NCBI RefSeq assembly: GCF_003151075.1
Contig: NZ_CP029482.1
Span: 2,728,001-2,792,000, forward strand
Source: Pseudomonas sp. 31-12
GTDB taxonomy: Bacteria; Pseudomonadota; Gammaproteobacteria; Pseudomonadales; Pseudomonadaceae
Length of the DNA stretch: 64,000 bases
Direction of reading: 5' to 3'
Shown here: positions 42,860-51,619 of the stretch, in pieces
Layout of the letters: each line of letters opens with the position of its first letter
Numbering within the stretch: position 1 is the first letter of the stretch
Notes under the pieces: generated by a model
Told to the model about the DNA's origin: nothing
Seen by the model: only the letters and a program-made list of their open reading frames with translations
The model's database searches: none
Position numbers and translations under genes: made by a program

Positions 42860-43483
42860 TTATTGCGGTGGTGTGGCCTGAAAGCTCGGCAATGCCTGAA
42901 CCCGTTTCCACCAGTCATCGAAGCCATTAACGGCAAACACCTGCGGTGCATCCGGGGTCATTGCCATGTAAGCACAAGCCGGTGCCAGGTAAAAGTCACC
43001 GAGGCTCGGATCCTGGCCGGCGACGAAGGGGTCGGAGCCTTTGATTTTCATCAATTCACGCAGGACCATTTTCGAGGTCTCGATGCCTTTGCGACGGGAT
43101 TCTTCGTTCTTTCCGCCGATAAAGTCGGGGAACAAGTGATAGCCGAACACCGAGCCTAGTGCACCGTAGCCATAAGAATCGTAAATTCCCATGACCATAT
43201 GTGTGCGGGCACGGTCGTGGGCATTGTCGGGCGTCAGGGAAGGGCCCGGCAGGACTTCGTCCAGATAGGCCACGATCGCGTCGGTTTCGATGATCCGGAA
43301 ACCGTCGTGATCGATGACCGGCACCTTGCCGAATGGATGGCGCGCCAGGTGTTCGGGCAGGTGCGGTTCGCCTTTCATCACATTGACCTGCAACTGGTCG
43401 AAATCCGCACCTTTTTCCGCAAGCAGCATCTTCACTGTGCGCACATACGTACTGCCGTCAAAACCGTAGAGAGTGAGGCTCAT
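42860..43483 (-). CDS. Glutathione S-transferase family protein
   Basis: 207 aa. The N-terminal thioredoxin-like domain has GFDGSTYVRTVKMLLAEKGAD, with Ser/Thr at the glutathione-activating position, and GKVPVIDHDGFRIIETDAIV, the cis-Pro and glutathione-binding motif; an all-helical C-terminal domain follows. 51 bases separate it from the DoxX gene and 35 from the hydrolase gene. Substrate unknown; a thiol-linked detoxification step fits the context. Confidence 0.85.
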   Translation of the reverse strand: MSLTLYGFDGSTYVRTVKMLLAEKGADFDQLQVNVMKGEPHLPEHLARHPFGKVPVIDHDGFRIIETDAIVAYLDEVLPGPSLTPDNAHDRARTHMVMGIYDSYGYGALGSVFGYHLFPDFIGGKNEESRRKGIETSKMVLRELMKIKGSDPFVAGQDPSLGDFYLAPACAYMAMTPDAPQVFAVNGFDDWWKRVQALPSFQATPPQ

Positions 43484-43534
43484 GGCGAATGCTCCGTGTT
43501 TATGGGAGTGGAGGACGCGCCGGGCTCTGGTCGG

Positions 43535-44050
43535 TCAACGGTTATGGCGACGCCAGAAGAATCGAGCCAACAGTGCATCCAGGCTGAGCTTGCCGGCACC
43601 CGAGAGCAACAGTGGCATAAGGGCGGCGAGGTAGATCAGCGGCAGTTTGAAGTTGCCGTGGCCCTTATTGCTGATGGAGTAACCCTGGGCAAGCTCACTC
43701 AATGTAGACCAATCGGCCGGCCAGTGAACGGCGGCGGTCGCGACGATGGTGACAACAATCAGAATGATGGCCGATACCCGTGTTCCGAGGCCGACCAGGA
43801 TGGCCAGGGCGCAGATCAGTTCAGCCCACATCGACAGTTCCCAGTTCAGCGTGGCCGGCACGTGGTTGAACGGAAACGGGAAGGCGTCCTGGATGTCGGC
43901 GAACCAGTTCTCGCCGTTCCATTTTTCCAGGCCCGACTCGAAAAATTCCCAGGCAATGAACAGCCGCAGCGTCAAAGGCGCGAGCCAGCTGCCGGCACGG
44001 TCGAGGTTCAGGTGCAGGCCTTTGACGGCCGATGAAATTGAGGTGTTCAT
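43535..44050 (-). CDS. DoxX family membrane protein (HvfD-like position)
   Basis: 171 aa with four predicted transmembrane helices. [20 protein letters not shown] near the start and [20 protein letters not shown] in the middle are DoxX features. In the hvf gene cluster a DoxX protein accompanies the HvfA metallophore precursor, and here it directly follows such a precursor by 57 bases. The role of DoxX there is unproven; redox or respiratory coupling is suggested. Confidence 0.83.
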   Translation of the reverse strand: MNTSISSAVKGLHLNLDRAGSWLAPLTLRLFIAWEFFESGLEKWNGENWFADIQDAFPFPFNHVPATLNWELSMWAELICALAILVGLGTRVSAIILIVVTIVATAAVHWPADWSTLSELAQGYSISNKGHGNFKLPLIYLAALMPLLLSGAGKLSLDALLARFFWRRHNR

Positions 44051-44107
44051 GAGCTTGATCTCCGTTCAGTCAGGTGTGCGGGGCAGCAATGGCCCCGCGG
44101 CAATGAA

Positions 44108-44311
44108 TTACTCGCCGGAACCGCACTTGCCTTCACCGCATTTGCCTTCAGCGGGTTTTTCCGCGGAGTCGGCCTGGGCCTGGCTGTAGCCGTGGGCCAG
44201 TTGCTTCATGCTGAACGCTTCGGATTCGGAAGCCGAAACCACGTTGGACAAGGCCAGGCCGCCGGCAATGATCAGGCCGAGGGTCAGGGAAGAAGTCGAG
44301 AGTTTGAACAT
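44108..44311 (-). CDS. HvfA-like RiPP metallophore precursor
   Basis: 67 aa. A signal peptide (residues 1-27, cleavage near VSA-SES) is followed by FSMKQLAHGYSQAQ, a short spacer, and two tandem EGKCG motifs (residues 55-59 and 60-64). This is the layout of HvfA precursors, whose EGKCG cysteines are turned into oxazolone-thioamide copper ligands by a DUF692 (MNIO) enzyme with a DUF2063 partner. Neither enzyme gene is in the window. ATG 44311 has a GGAG site; the longer frame is not supported. First gene of the operon. Confidence 0.85.
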   Translation of the reverse strand: MFKLSTSSLTLGLIIAGGLALSNVVSASESEAFSMKQLAHGYSQAQADSAEKPAEGKCGEGKCGSGE

Positions 44312-44497
44312 GGTGATACTCCGTAGCGTTGAGTGAGTTGAGTGCTTTGATCGGCTTGGCCAATCGACAGGCACAGTTCATCAAGCGGGTGTATCTGCGA
44401 TGTGTCGTTGGTGCGGGGTTTTATGGATGGGGTGTGTCGCAGGCGGGTCTGTACACACTGCGATACATAGCTACTAAAACCTCGAGCTGATGCCCCC
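44312..44497 (-). promoter_or_regulatory. Upstream region of the HvfA-like operon
   Basis: The operon promoter should lie here. GTGCTTTGATCGGCTTGGCC precedes the leader and a short dyad, GTACACACTGCGATACAT, is at about 44451-44468. No box matching a known copper regulator was recognised. Confidence 0.3.
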
Positions 44498-44595
44498 CCC
44501 TGTGGGAGCTAGCCTGCTAGCGATAGCTGACGGTCAGTCGACATTGATGGTGTCTGACACACCGCTATCGCGAGCAGGCTCGCTCCCACAGGGGG
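44498..44595. repeat. REPIN, GTGGGAGC family
   Basis: Arms CCTGTGGGAGCTAGCCTGCT and GAGCAGGCTCGCTCCCACAG, between the divergent HvfA-like operon and the glutaminase gene. Confidence 0.85.
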
Positions 44596-44704
44596 CATGG
44601 GTGATTTTGAGATTGTGGTCGGTCAATCTGTGGCCTGGCGCCAGCCAACAGCGTCTAGCCTCCGTGTCCCCGCAATCCCTCGGGGCGAGACTTCGGAACC
44701 CGGC

Positions 44705-45613
44705 ATGCAAGCGCTGTTGAACGAGATCCTTGACGCTGTCCGGCCGCTGATCGGTCAGGGCAAGGTGGCTGACTACATTCCCGCCCTCGGCACGGTGCCG
44801 GCCAATCAGTTGGGCATTGCCGTGTATGGCAACGACGGCGAGCTGTATTGCGCGGGCGATGCCGACACGCCGTTCTCGGTGCAGAGTATTTCCAAGGTGT
44901 TCAGCCTGGTGCAGGCCATCGATCACTCCGGCGAAGCGATCTGGGAACGCCTCGGTCACGAACCCTCCGGTCAACCGTTCAACTCGCTGGTGCAGCTGGA
45001 ATTCGAGCGCGGCCGCCCGCGCAATCCGTTCATCAACGCCGGTGCCCTGGTGATCTGCGACATCAACCAGTCACGCTTCGCCGCACCGGCGTTGTCGATG
45101 CGCGACTTTGTCCGTCGGCTGTCCGGCAACCCGCAGGTCATGGTGGACGGCAAGGTCGCCGAATCCGAATACCAGCACCGCGCGCGCAACGCGGCCATGG
45201 CGTACCTGATGCAATCCTTCGGCAACTTTCACAACGACGTCGAGGCCGTGCTGCGCAGCTACTTCAGCCATTGCGCGGTGCGCATGAACTGCGTGGACCT
45301 GGCCCGGGCGTTCTGCTTCCTGGCCAACGACGGGTTCTGCAAACACAGCGGCGAACAGATCCTCACCGCGCGCCAGACCCAGCAGGTCAACTCAATCATG
45401 GCCACCAGCGGGCTGTACGACGAAGCCGGCAACTTTGCTTATCGCGTCGGCTTGCCGGGCAAGAGCGGCGTCGGCGGCGGGATTGTCGCGGTGGTGCCGG
45501 GGCAGTTCACGGTGTGCGTCTGGTCACCGGAATTGAACGCCGCTGGCAACTCGCTGGCCGGCATGGCGGCACTGGAGTTGTTGAGCCAGCGGATTGGCTG
45601 GTCGGTGTTCTAA
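44705..45613 (+). CDS. glsA: Glutaminase
   Basis: 302 aa cytoplasmic enzyme hydrolysing glutamine to glutamate and ammonia; standard length. The SxxK nucleophile/base pair is Ser61/Lys64 in [26 protein letters not shown] and [24 protein letters not shown] follow as in the family. ATG 44705 matches the family start; the frame upstream runs into the REPIN. It is 84 bases upstream of a ProA-like dehydrogenase, suggesting a shared glutamate theme. Confidence 0.92.
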   Translation: MQALLNEILDAVRPLIGQGKVADYIPALGTVPANQLGIAVYGNDGELYCAGDADTPFSVQSISKVFSLVQAIDHSGEAIWERLGHEPSGQPFNSLVQLEFERGRPRNPFINAGALVICDINQSRFAAPALSMRDFVRRLSGNPQVMVDGKVAESEYQHRARNAAMAYLMQSFGNFHNDVEAVLRSYFSHCAVRMNCVDLARAFCFLANDGFCKHSGEQILTARQTQQVNSIMATSGLYDEAGNFAYRVGLPGKSGVGGGIVAVVPGQFTVCVWSPELNAAGNSLAGMAALELLSQRIGWSVF

Positions 45614-45697
45614 GGCATAGGGGCTGGCGCGGTTAATGACGTTCCGTGGATTTTCCTATACATTTTCCAGCCGCCCCCTGCATGGTGAAACCGCTTC

Positions 45698-47200
45698 ATG
45701 TCTCTTGCGCTCGAACGTCTAGTCGCTGGCACGCCGATCCCTTTTGCCGGTAATCGTGTCACTGTCGTCAGCCCCGAACTGGCCGAGCGCTTTCAGCCCG
45801 GGGACCACCTGCTGGTGGAGCAGGTCAGCGGCGAGTTGTTGCTGATTCCGGTGGCTGACCAGCAAGCGGCGGCCGTCGCCATCGAGCGCGCCGAAGCAGC
45901 ATTCACCGCACTGTCCAGCGTCTCGGATCAGGCGATCAGCGCGTTCTTCGATCTCTTCGCTCAGCGCTTGGAAAACCCGGATTGCTGGGCCTTGATCGAG
46001 GCCGCCAACCTGGCTGACATCGAACGCGCCAAGGCCCGCGGACGTTCCACCACGCGCTTGCTGGCCGACGAACGCATGCGCCGTGACATGATCGCCGGCC
46101 TGCGGGCCTGGCGCGATGCGTCGGCGACTCGCGGCAAGGTCATCAGTTGCGTCGAGCACGACGGCTGGAAGGTCGAGCAAGTGGTGTCGCCGCTGGGCAT
46201 CGTCGCGTTTGTGTTCGAAGGCCGACCGAATGTGTTCGCCGACGCCGCTGGTGTGTTGCGCACCGGCAACACCGCCGTGCTGCGTATTGGCAGCGATGCG
46301 CTGGGCACCGCTCAGGCCATCGTCACTCACGCACTGAACCCGGCCCTCAGCGACGCCGGTTTGCCGACCGGCGCGGTGTCCTTGGTGGAAAGCGTCAATC
46401 ACGCCGCCGGTTGGGCGATGTTTGCCGACCGCCGTTTATCGCTGGCCGTGGCCCGGGGTTCGGGCCGTGCGGTCAGCCAACTGGGCAGCATCGCCCAGCA
46501 GGCCGGCACCGCGGTCAGCCTGCACGGCACCGGTGGCGCCTGGCTGATTGCTGATAAAGACGCTGACGCCCAGCGCTTCGCCGCCGTGGTGCGCAATTCT
46601 CTGGACCGCAAGGTCTGCAACACCCTGAACGTCTGCCTGATCCAGCGCGACCGTGCCGCAGAACTGGTGCCGTTGTTCCTCGACGCACTGCAACAGGCCG
46701 GCACCGCTCGGGGCCAGGGCTGCAAGTTGCACATCGTCGAGGGCAGCGAGTCGTGGCTGCCGACTGAATGGCAAACCGGCAGCGTCGAGGTGTACCGCGC
46801 CGAAGGCTACCAGACCGAAGCGCTGACCGAACCGTTGCCAGAAGATCAGTTGGGCCGCGAGTGGGAGTGGGAAGAAACCCCGGAAGTCAGCCTGAAAATC
46901 GTTGATGACCTGGACAGCGCCATCGCCTTGTTCAATCGCTACAGCCCGCAGTTCACCGTGTCGCTGATCAGTGAAGAGGGCGCGGCGCATGAGCGTTTCT
47001 ACAATGCGGTCAACGCACCTTTTGTCGGCAACGGGATTACTCGCTGGGTCGATGGGCAGTACGCGCTGAACAAGCCGGAACTGGGGCTTTCGAACTGGGA
47101 GAGCGGTCGCCTGTTCGCCCGCAGCGCGATTCTTTCGGGAGATGGCGTGTTCACTATCCGTAGCCGCATGACCCAGACGGATCTGTCGGTCAAACGCTGA
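45698..47200 (+). CDS. ProA-like aldehyde dehydrogenase, unusually long
   Basis: 500 aa aldehyde dehydrogenase related to glutamate-5-semialdehyde dehydrogenase (ProA, about 420 aa). Catalytic Cys307 in DRKVCNTLNVCLI and the substrate segment VFEGRPNVFADAAGVLRTGN are ProA-like. The extra length is an N-terminal domain of about 60 residues (residues 1-60) that reads as a beta-rich unit and a C-terminal tail. No ProB-type kinase is near and the housekeeping proA would be elsewhere, so it may reduce or oxidise a different acyl substrate. Confidence 0.8.
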   Translation: MSLALERLVAGTPIPFAGNRVTVVSPELAERFQPGDHLLVEQVSGELLLIPVADQQAAAVAIERAEAAFTALSSVSDQAISAFFDLFAQRLENPDCWALIEAANLADIERAKARGRSTTRLLADERMRRDMIAGLRAWRDASATRGKVISCVEHDGWKVEQVVSPLGIVAFVFEGRPNVFADAAGVLRTGNTAVLRIGSDALGTAQAIVTHALNPALSDAGLPTGAVSLVESVNHAAGWAMFADRRLSLAVARGSGRAVSQLGSIAQQAGTAVSLHGTGGAWLIADKDADAQRFAAVVRNSLDRKVCNTLNVCLIQRDRAAELVPLFLDALQQAGTARGQGCKLHIVEGSESWLPTEWQTGSVEVYRAEGYQTEALTEPLPEDQLGREWEWEETPEVSLKIVDDLDSAIALFNRYSPQFTVSLISEEGAAHERFYNAVNAPFVGNGITRWVDGQYALNKPELGLSNWESGRLFARSAILSGDGVFTIRSRMTQTDLSVKR

Positions 47201-47276
47201 GCATTCCGGGCGCAGGCAACGATCGCACTATAATTAAGGGTGTGTTTGCGTCTGTGTTCTGAGTGAGGGCTGCGTC

Positions 47277-47624
47277 ATGAAACTTCATTCTTTTCGGAAT
47301 TACTCCCACGATCTGGAAACGGTCGTCCACGACACATGGATTACCACCAAGGTGAAATCTGCCCTGACCAGGGCCGAGCCGGCCCTTGGCATGAATATCC
47401 ATGTCAAAACCCATGCGGGCACGGTCTCACTGAGCGGTCGCGTCAACACGCACCGCCAGTGTGAGCAGGTGGTTGCACTGGCCCGGTCGGTGCCGGGTGT
47501 CGTCGAAATCGACGCCCGGGACTTGCTGACCCACGTGTTCACGCCTGGCAGTCATCCAGTTCCCCCCAACGCCGAAGAAACTACCGAGCGTCGGCCTTCA
47601 TCGGAAGACCAGGACGACCACTGA
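47277..47624 (+). CDS. BON domain protein
   Basis: 115 aa with one BON domain (HDTWITTKVKSALTRAEPAL, then VKTHAGTVSLSGRVNTHRQC and ARSVPGVVEIDARDLL). BON domains bind phospholipid or sugar at the envelope in OsmY-like proteins, but no signal peptide is seen, so it may be cytoplasmic. Tail is hydrophilic and disordered. A CGAGTGAGGGC ribosome-binding region precedes the ATG. Stress response is a family expectation only. Confidence 0.85.
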   Translation: MKLHSFRNYSHDLETVVHDTWITTKVKSALTRAEPALGMNIHVKTHAGTVSLSGRVNTHRQCEQVVALARSVPGVVEIDARDLLTHVFTPGSHPVPPNAEETTERRPSSEDQDDH

Positions 47625-47643
47625 TCAGGGCAACCGTGTGAAT

Positions 47644-47672
47644 GCGGCGCTCCCGTGAACCGGGAGCGCCGC
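47644..47672 (+). terminator. Hairpin after the BON gene
   Basis: GCGGCGCTCCCG-TGAAC-CGGGAGCGCCGC, a perfect twelve-base-pair stem. No U run follows, so termination is likely but not certain. Confidence 0.65.
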
Positions 47673-47775
47673 GATGCGGGCATTTCAGTTCAAGCAACAA
47701 TGGATTGCGTTTTCTGGGTGTTCTCTCATGTAAGGCAAAGGCCGACTATCGGCCGATCCCTGAGAGGTGTACCCG

Positions 47776-48399
47776 ATGAAACGCGTCCTCATGTTGTTGG
47801 CCAACGGTGTTGAACCGCTGGAAATGGCGGCTTTTACCGATGTGCTCGGTTGGGCCAATCTGCTTGGCGACCAACCCGTGGAATTGATCAATGCCGGCCT
47901 GCGGCCGCAGATCGTGACGACCTTCGGGCTGTCCCTCAACCCGGCTCATTTGTTGAGGGACCTTGACCTGGACAGCTTCGATGCCTTGGCATTGCCCGGA
48001 GGTTTCGAACCGTCGGGCTTTTATGAAGAAGCCTTGAGTGAGCCGTTTCTGGAGGCCATCCGGCACTTTGTCGCGGCCGGTAAAACCGTCGCCAGTGTCT
48101 GCGTGTCTTCGGTGTGCCTGGGCGTTGCCGGGGTGCTGAAAGGCAAAGACGCCACGACCTATCACCAGGTGGGTGGCAAGCGCAAAAACCAGCTGGTGGA
48201 AAGCGGTGCGCGTTTTGTCGACTGGCCTGTTGTAGTCGATGGCCGCATCATCACCTCAAGCGGTCCCGGCACGGCAACGGAAGTCGCCTTCGTGCTGCTG
48301 GAACAGCTGAGCAGCCCCGCGAACGCCGCGCATATCCGGCAGAAAATGCGATTCCCGACGCCGTCTCGCCAATGGTATGAAACGCCGCAAGTGCCTTGA
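47776..48399 (+). CDS. DJ-1/PfpI family protein
   Basis: 207 aa. ALPGGFEPSGFYEEA and the nucleophile elbow SVCVSSVCLGVAGVL place it in the DJ-1/PfpI superfamily, with two Cys in the elbow region (VCVSSVC). No DNA-binding domain follows, so it is an enzyme or stress protein, possibly a glyoxalase III or deglycase-like protein. ATG 47776 has GAGAGGTG upstream; GTG 47767 is less likely. Confidence 0.82.
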   Translation: MKRVLMLLANGVEPLEMAAFTDVLGWANLLGDQPVELINAGLRPQIVTTFGLSLNPAHLLRDLDLDSFDALALPGGFEPSGFYEEALSEPFLEAIRHFVAAGKTVASVCVSSVCLGVAGVLKGKDATTYHQVGGKRKNQLVESGARFVDWPVVVDGRIITSSGPGTATEVAFVLLEQLSSPANAAHIRQKMRFPTPSRQWYETPQVP

Positions 48400-48526
48400 T
48401 CTGGCCCGTACATCCGACGACCCGCCACAGGCCGTTTTAGCGAACTACGCTTGAACGCCTGAGCCACAAAAGCCATCACGGGCTTTCGGGCGAAAGACAC
48501 CTGTTTACGAAGGCGTAGAGGTCGTC

Positions 48527-50590
48527 ATGAATCAGTCGCAGGAGCAGGGCGCGTCACCTTGGCACGCGGGCGAACGGCAGTTGCAGGAAAGCGTCGGTGT
48601 GGCCGAGCGCATGGAGGTGTTCGGGCGCAAGGTGGTGCGCGATTACCTGCCCGAGCAGCATCAATTGTTCTACGCGCACCTGCCTTATTTACTGGTGGGC
48701 GCCGTCGATGAACACGGCGTGCCATGGGCGACCCTGATTGAAGGGCCGCCCGGATTTGCGCATTCGCCTGATCCCCGTCAGTTGTTACTCGACCGCCTGC
48801 CCGCCGAAGGCGATCCCGTCAGGCCCGCGCTCAAGGCGGGTGCCTCGGTGGGGCTACTCGGTATCGACCTGAAAACCCGCCGACGCAACCGAATGAATGG
48901 TCGCATCAGCACCGCCACCCAAGACGGTTTTGCCGTGGCCGTCGAACACGCCTTCGGCAATTGCCCGCAATACATTCAACTGCGCGCCGTCGACCCCGGG
49001 TCAGTGGGCCGCGCTTCGTCTGCTGTGGCGGTCGAGCGATTGGATGAGCTCGACGAAGCCGCCCGGGCGACCATCGGCAACGCCGATACCTTTTTCCTTA
49101 CCAGCTACGTAGACCTTGATGGCGACCCGACAAAACGTTCGGTGGATGTCTCGCACCGTGGCGGCAATGCCGGCTTCGTGCGGGTCGAGGGCAACGTGCT
49201 GACGATCCCCGATTTCGCCGGCAACCTGCATTTCAATACCCTGGGCAATCTGCTGCTTAATCCGCAGGTGGGCCTGCTGTTTGTCGACTTCGAATCCGGT
49301 GATGTGCTGCAAGTCGCGGGGCGCACCGAGATCATCCTGGAAGGCCCGGAAATAGCAGCGTTCCAGGGCGCCGAACGGCTCTGGCGAATGACTGTGGAAC
49401 ACGTCGTGCGTCGCGCCGGTGTGCTGTCGCTGCGCTGGCAATTCGAAGGGTTCTCGCCCAACAGCCTGATGACCGGCAGTTGGCAGCAGGCCGAAGGGCG
49501 TTTGCAGGCCGATGCCCTGCGCGATCAATGGCGGTTGCTGCGCGTGACCCGCATCGTTGAAGAAAGCACCCGTATCCGTTCGTTCTATCTGGAGCCGACC
49601 GACGATGCGGGCTTGCCGCGCTTCGAGGCCGGGCAGCATTTGCCCGTGCGCTTTTGCCTGGCGGAGGGGCAGGCGCCTTTGGTGCGCACGTACAGTCTGT
49701 CGAGCGCACCGTCGGACAGCTTTTTCCGGATCAGCGTCAAGCGTGAAGGCCTGATTTCATCGCATCTGCACGAGCGTGTCCGCGAGGGCGATCTCATTGA
49801 AGCCCGCGCGCCACAGGGCCGGTTCACGGTGAAAGCGGATGAGCGTCGACCGCTGGTGCTGCTGGCCGCCGGCGTCGGCGTGACGCCCTTGTTGTCGATG
49901 CTGCGCGAAGTGATCTACGAAGGCGAACGCATCCGCCGCACTCGACCGACCTGGTTTATTCAAAGTGCCCGCAGCCTCGCCGAACTCGCGTTTCGCGATG
50001 AGCTGTACGAACTGGCCACTCGTGCCAAGGACTCGGTGCGAGCGCTGCGCCTGCTCAGCCAACCCGAGGATCATGCCCGTGAAGGTGAGGATTTCGAGGT
50101 GGCGGGGCGCGTTGACATCGAGTTGCTCAAGGCGTTACTGCCGCTGGACGATTACGATTTCTACCTGTGCGGCCCCGGTGCATTTACCCAGGGAATTTAC
50201 GACAGCTTGCGGGCCTTGCGCATTGGCGACGAGCGCATTCATGCGGAGACGTTCGGGCCTTCCACGTTGGTCCGTCTGCGCGACCAACTCAGCCCGGCCC
50301 CGGCACAGGTGCCGGCAGCGGACAGCCCGGTGAAAGTGGTGTTTTCCGGGTCGGCGAAGGAGGCGCGGTGGGAGCCGGGTGGCGGGAGTTTGCTGGAACT
50401 GGCTGAAAGCCGTGGCTTGAATCCGGACTTCAGTTGCCGTGGAGGTTCGTGCGGGACGTGCCGCACCCGGTTACTCAGCGGGCAGGTGCATTATCTGAAC
50501 ATACCCGCCGAGCTGCCGGCGCCAGGGGAAGTGCTGATCTGCTGCGCGGTGCCGGCCAAGGGTGATGAGCCCTTGGTGCTAGAGATCTAA
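48527..50590 (+). CDS. Three-domain fusion: pyridoxamine oxidase-like, flavin reductase and 2Fe-2S ferredoxin
   Basis: 687 aa. Residues about 1-300: PNPOx-like flavin-binding split-barrel domain. About 330-580: ferredoxin-NADP reductase domain, with RTYSLSSAP for FAD and LLAAGVGVTPLLSMLREV for NAD(P). About 600-687: plant-type 2Fe-2S domain with Cys637, Cys642 and Cys645 in FSCRGGSCGTCRTRLL and Cys near 675 in LICCAV. It can carry electrons from NAD(P)H through FAD to the cluster and then to the split barrel. Substrate unknown. It ends 13 bases before the carbonic anhydrase stop on the other strand. Confidence 0.85.
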   Translation: MNQSQEQGASPWHAGERQLQESVGVAERMEVFGRKVVRDYLPEQHQLFYAHLPYLLVGAVDEHGVPWATLIEGPPGFAHSPDPRQLLLDRLPAEGDPVRPALKAGASVGLLGIDLKTRRRNRMNGRISTATQDGFAVAVEHAFGNCPQYIQLRAVDPGSVGRASSAVAVERLDELDEAARATIGNADTFFLTSYVDLDGDPTKRSVDVSHRGGNAGFVRVEGNVLTIPDFAGNLHFNTLGNLLLNPQVGLLFVDFESGDVLQVAGRTEIILEGPEIAAFQGAERLWRMTVEHVVRRAGVLSLRWQFEGFSPNSLMTGSWQQAEGRLQADALRDQWRLLRVTRIVEESTRIRSFYLEPTDDAGLPRFEAGQHLPVRFCLAEGQAPLVRTYSLSSAPSDSFFRISVKREGLISSHLHERVREGDLIEARAPQGRFTVKADERRPLVLLAAGVGVTPLLSMLREVIYEGERIRRTRPTWFIQSARSLAELAFRDELYELATRAKDSVRALRLLSQPEDHAREGEDFEVAGRVDIELLKALLPLDDYDFYLCGPGAFTQGIYDSLRALRIGDERIHAETFGPSTLVRLRDQLSPAPAQVPAADSPVKVVFSGSAKEARWEPGGGSLLELAESRGLNPDFSCRGGSCGTCRTRLLSGQVHYLNIPAELPAPGEVLICCAVPAKGDEPLVLEI

Positions 50591-50602
50591 CGCGGCCACC
50601 CA

Positions 50603-51262
50603 TCAAGCAGCTTCGACCGCTTTGCCATACACGGCGCAGGTGGTCGGGTGATCGGCGAGCGACACAAACGCGCGGCTGCCGGCCTCCAGGGCGTCGATCG
50701 AACCGGTCTCGATGTCGTAGACCCAGCCATGCAGGTTCAGCTGACCTTTTTCCTGGGCCAGGCGCACGCTCGGGTGCGTCTGGATGTTGGCCAGTTGCGC
50801 GATGACGTTCTCCCGGACCATCGAACTCACCTTCGCCGCGTCATCGGCGTGAGGGCGGGATTCGTTGATGACCTTGGCGGATTCGGCGTGTTGCAACCAG
50901 CCGCTGACGGCGGGCAGGTGATCCATGCATGTGCACTTGGCGATGGCGGTCATGGCGCCGCAGTCCGAGTGGCCGCAGATCACGATGTCCGTCACGCCCA
51001 GTACTGCGACTGCGTATTCGACCGTGGCCGAGACACCGCCCGGATGCGGGCTGTAGGAGGGCACGATGTTGCCGGCATTGCGGATCACAAACAATTCGCC
51101 GGGTTCTTGCTGGGTCAGCAGTTCCGGGACCACGCGGCTGTCGGAACAGGTGATGAACAACGTGCCGGGATGCTGGGTGGTGGCCAGGTGTTTGAACAGG
51201 TCGGTGCGTTGCGGGAACGCTTCGTTCTGGAACTTCAAGAAACCTTCGATGAGCGCTTTCAT
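50603..51262 (-). CDS. cynT: Beta-carbonic anhydrase, cyanate operon type
   Basis: 219 aa zinc enzyme hydrating CO2 to bicarbonate. Zinc ligands Cys39, His98 and Cys101 and the Asp41/Arg43 dyad ([14 protein letters not shown]) are intact. Located downstream of cynS, it supplies or recycles the bicarbonate that cyanase needs, preventing depletion by the CO2 formed; hence the cynT label. Third gene of the minus-strand unit after cynS and the DUF2790 gene. Confidence 0.88.
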   Translation of the reverse strand: MKALIEGFLKFQNEAFPQRTDLFKHLATTQHPGTLFITCSDSRVVPELLTQQEPGELFVIRNAGNIVPSYSPHPGGVSATVEYAVAVLGVTDIVICGHSDCGAMTAIAKCTCMDHLPAVSGWLQHAESAKVINESRPHADDAAKVSSMVRENVIAQLANIQTHPSVRLAQEKGQLNLHGWVYDIETGSIDALEAGSRAFVSLADHPTTCAVYGKAVEAA

Positions 51263-51296
51263 GGTGACGTCCTCATAAGTGATGAACAGTGGCTAC

Positions 51297-51533
51297 TCAG
51301 TTCGAGCAACCGGTGCCGAATTCGCTGTATTGCAGAATGTGAGTCGCGCCTTTGGAGTCGAGGTAAGTCATCTCCACCGGAACCACGCCGCAGACATCAG
51401 CGGCCGGGGTGATTGCGACGACGTGGGCGATGTCCAGGTTCATGCCGTATTGGTAGGCAACGGCGGCGTCCTGGGCTTGAGCCTGGGCCGATACGCCCGC
51501 TATCAACGAAAGAACCAGCAGCATTTTTTTCAT
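51297..51533 (-). CDS. DUF2790 exported protein
   Basis: 78 aa with a signal peptide of 20 residues (cleavage after AQAQA). The mature part has AYQYGMNLDIAHVVAI, the signature of DUF2790, and two Cys. Family members are small periplasmic proteins of unknown role, many of them metal- or stress-responsive. It lies between cynS and the carbonic anhydrase gene with 86 and 34 base gaps, an unusual insert in a cyn operon. Confidence 0.85.
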   Translation of the reverse strand: MKKMLLVLSLIAGVSAQAQAQDAAVAYQYGMNLDIAHVVAITPAADVCGVVPVEMTYLDSKGATHILQYSEFGTGCSN

Positions 51534-51619
51534 GGGGCATCCTCCAGACGAATGTGGTGGCTGACAAAGTGTTTGGGGTGTCGGGTCTGGCCCGCACCGG
51601 AGTGCGGACCGGTATCAAC

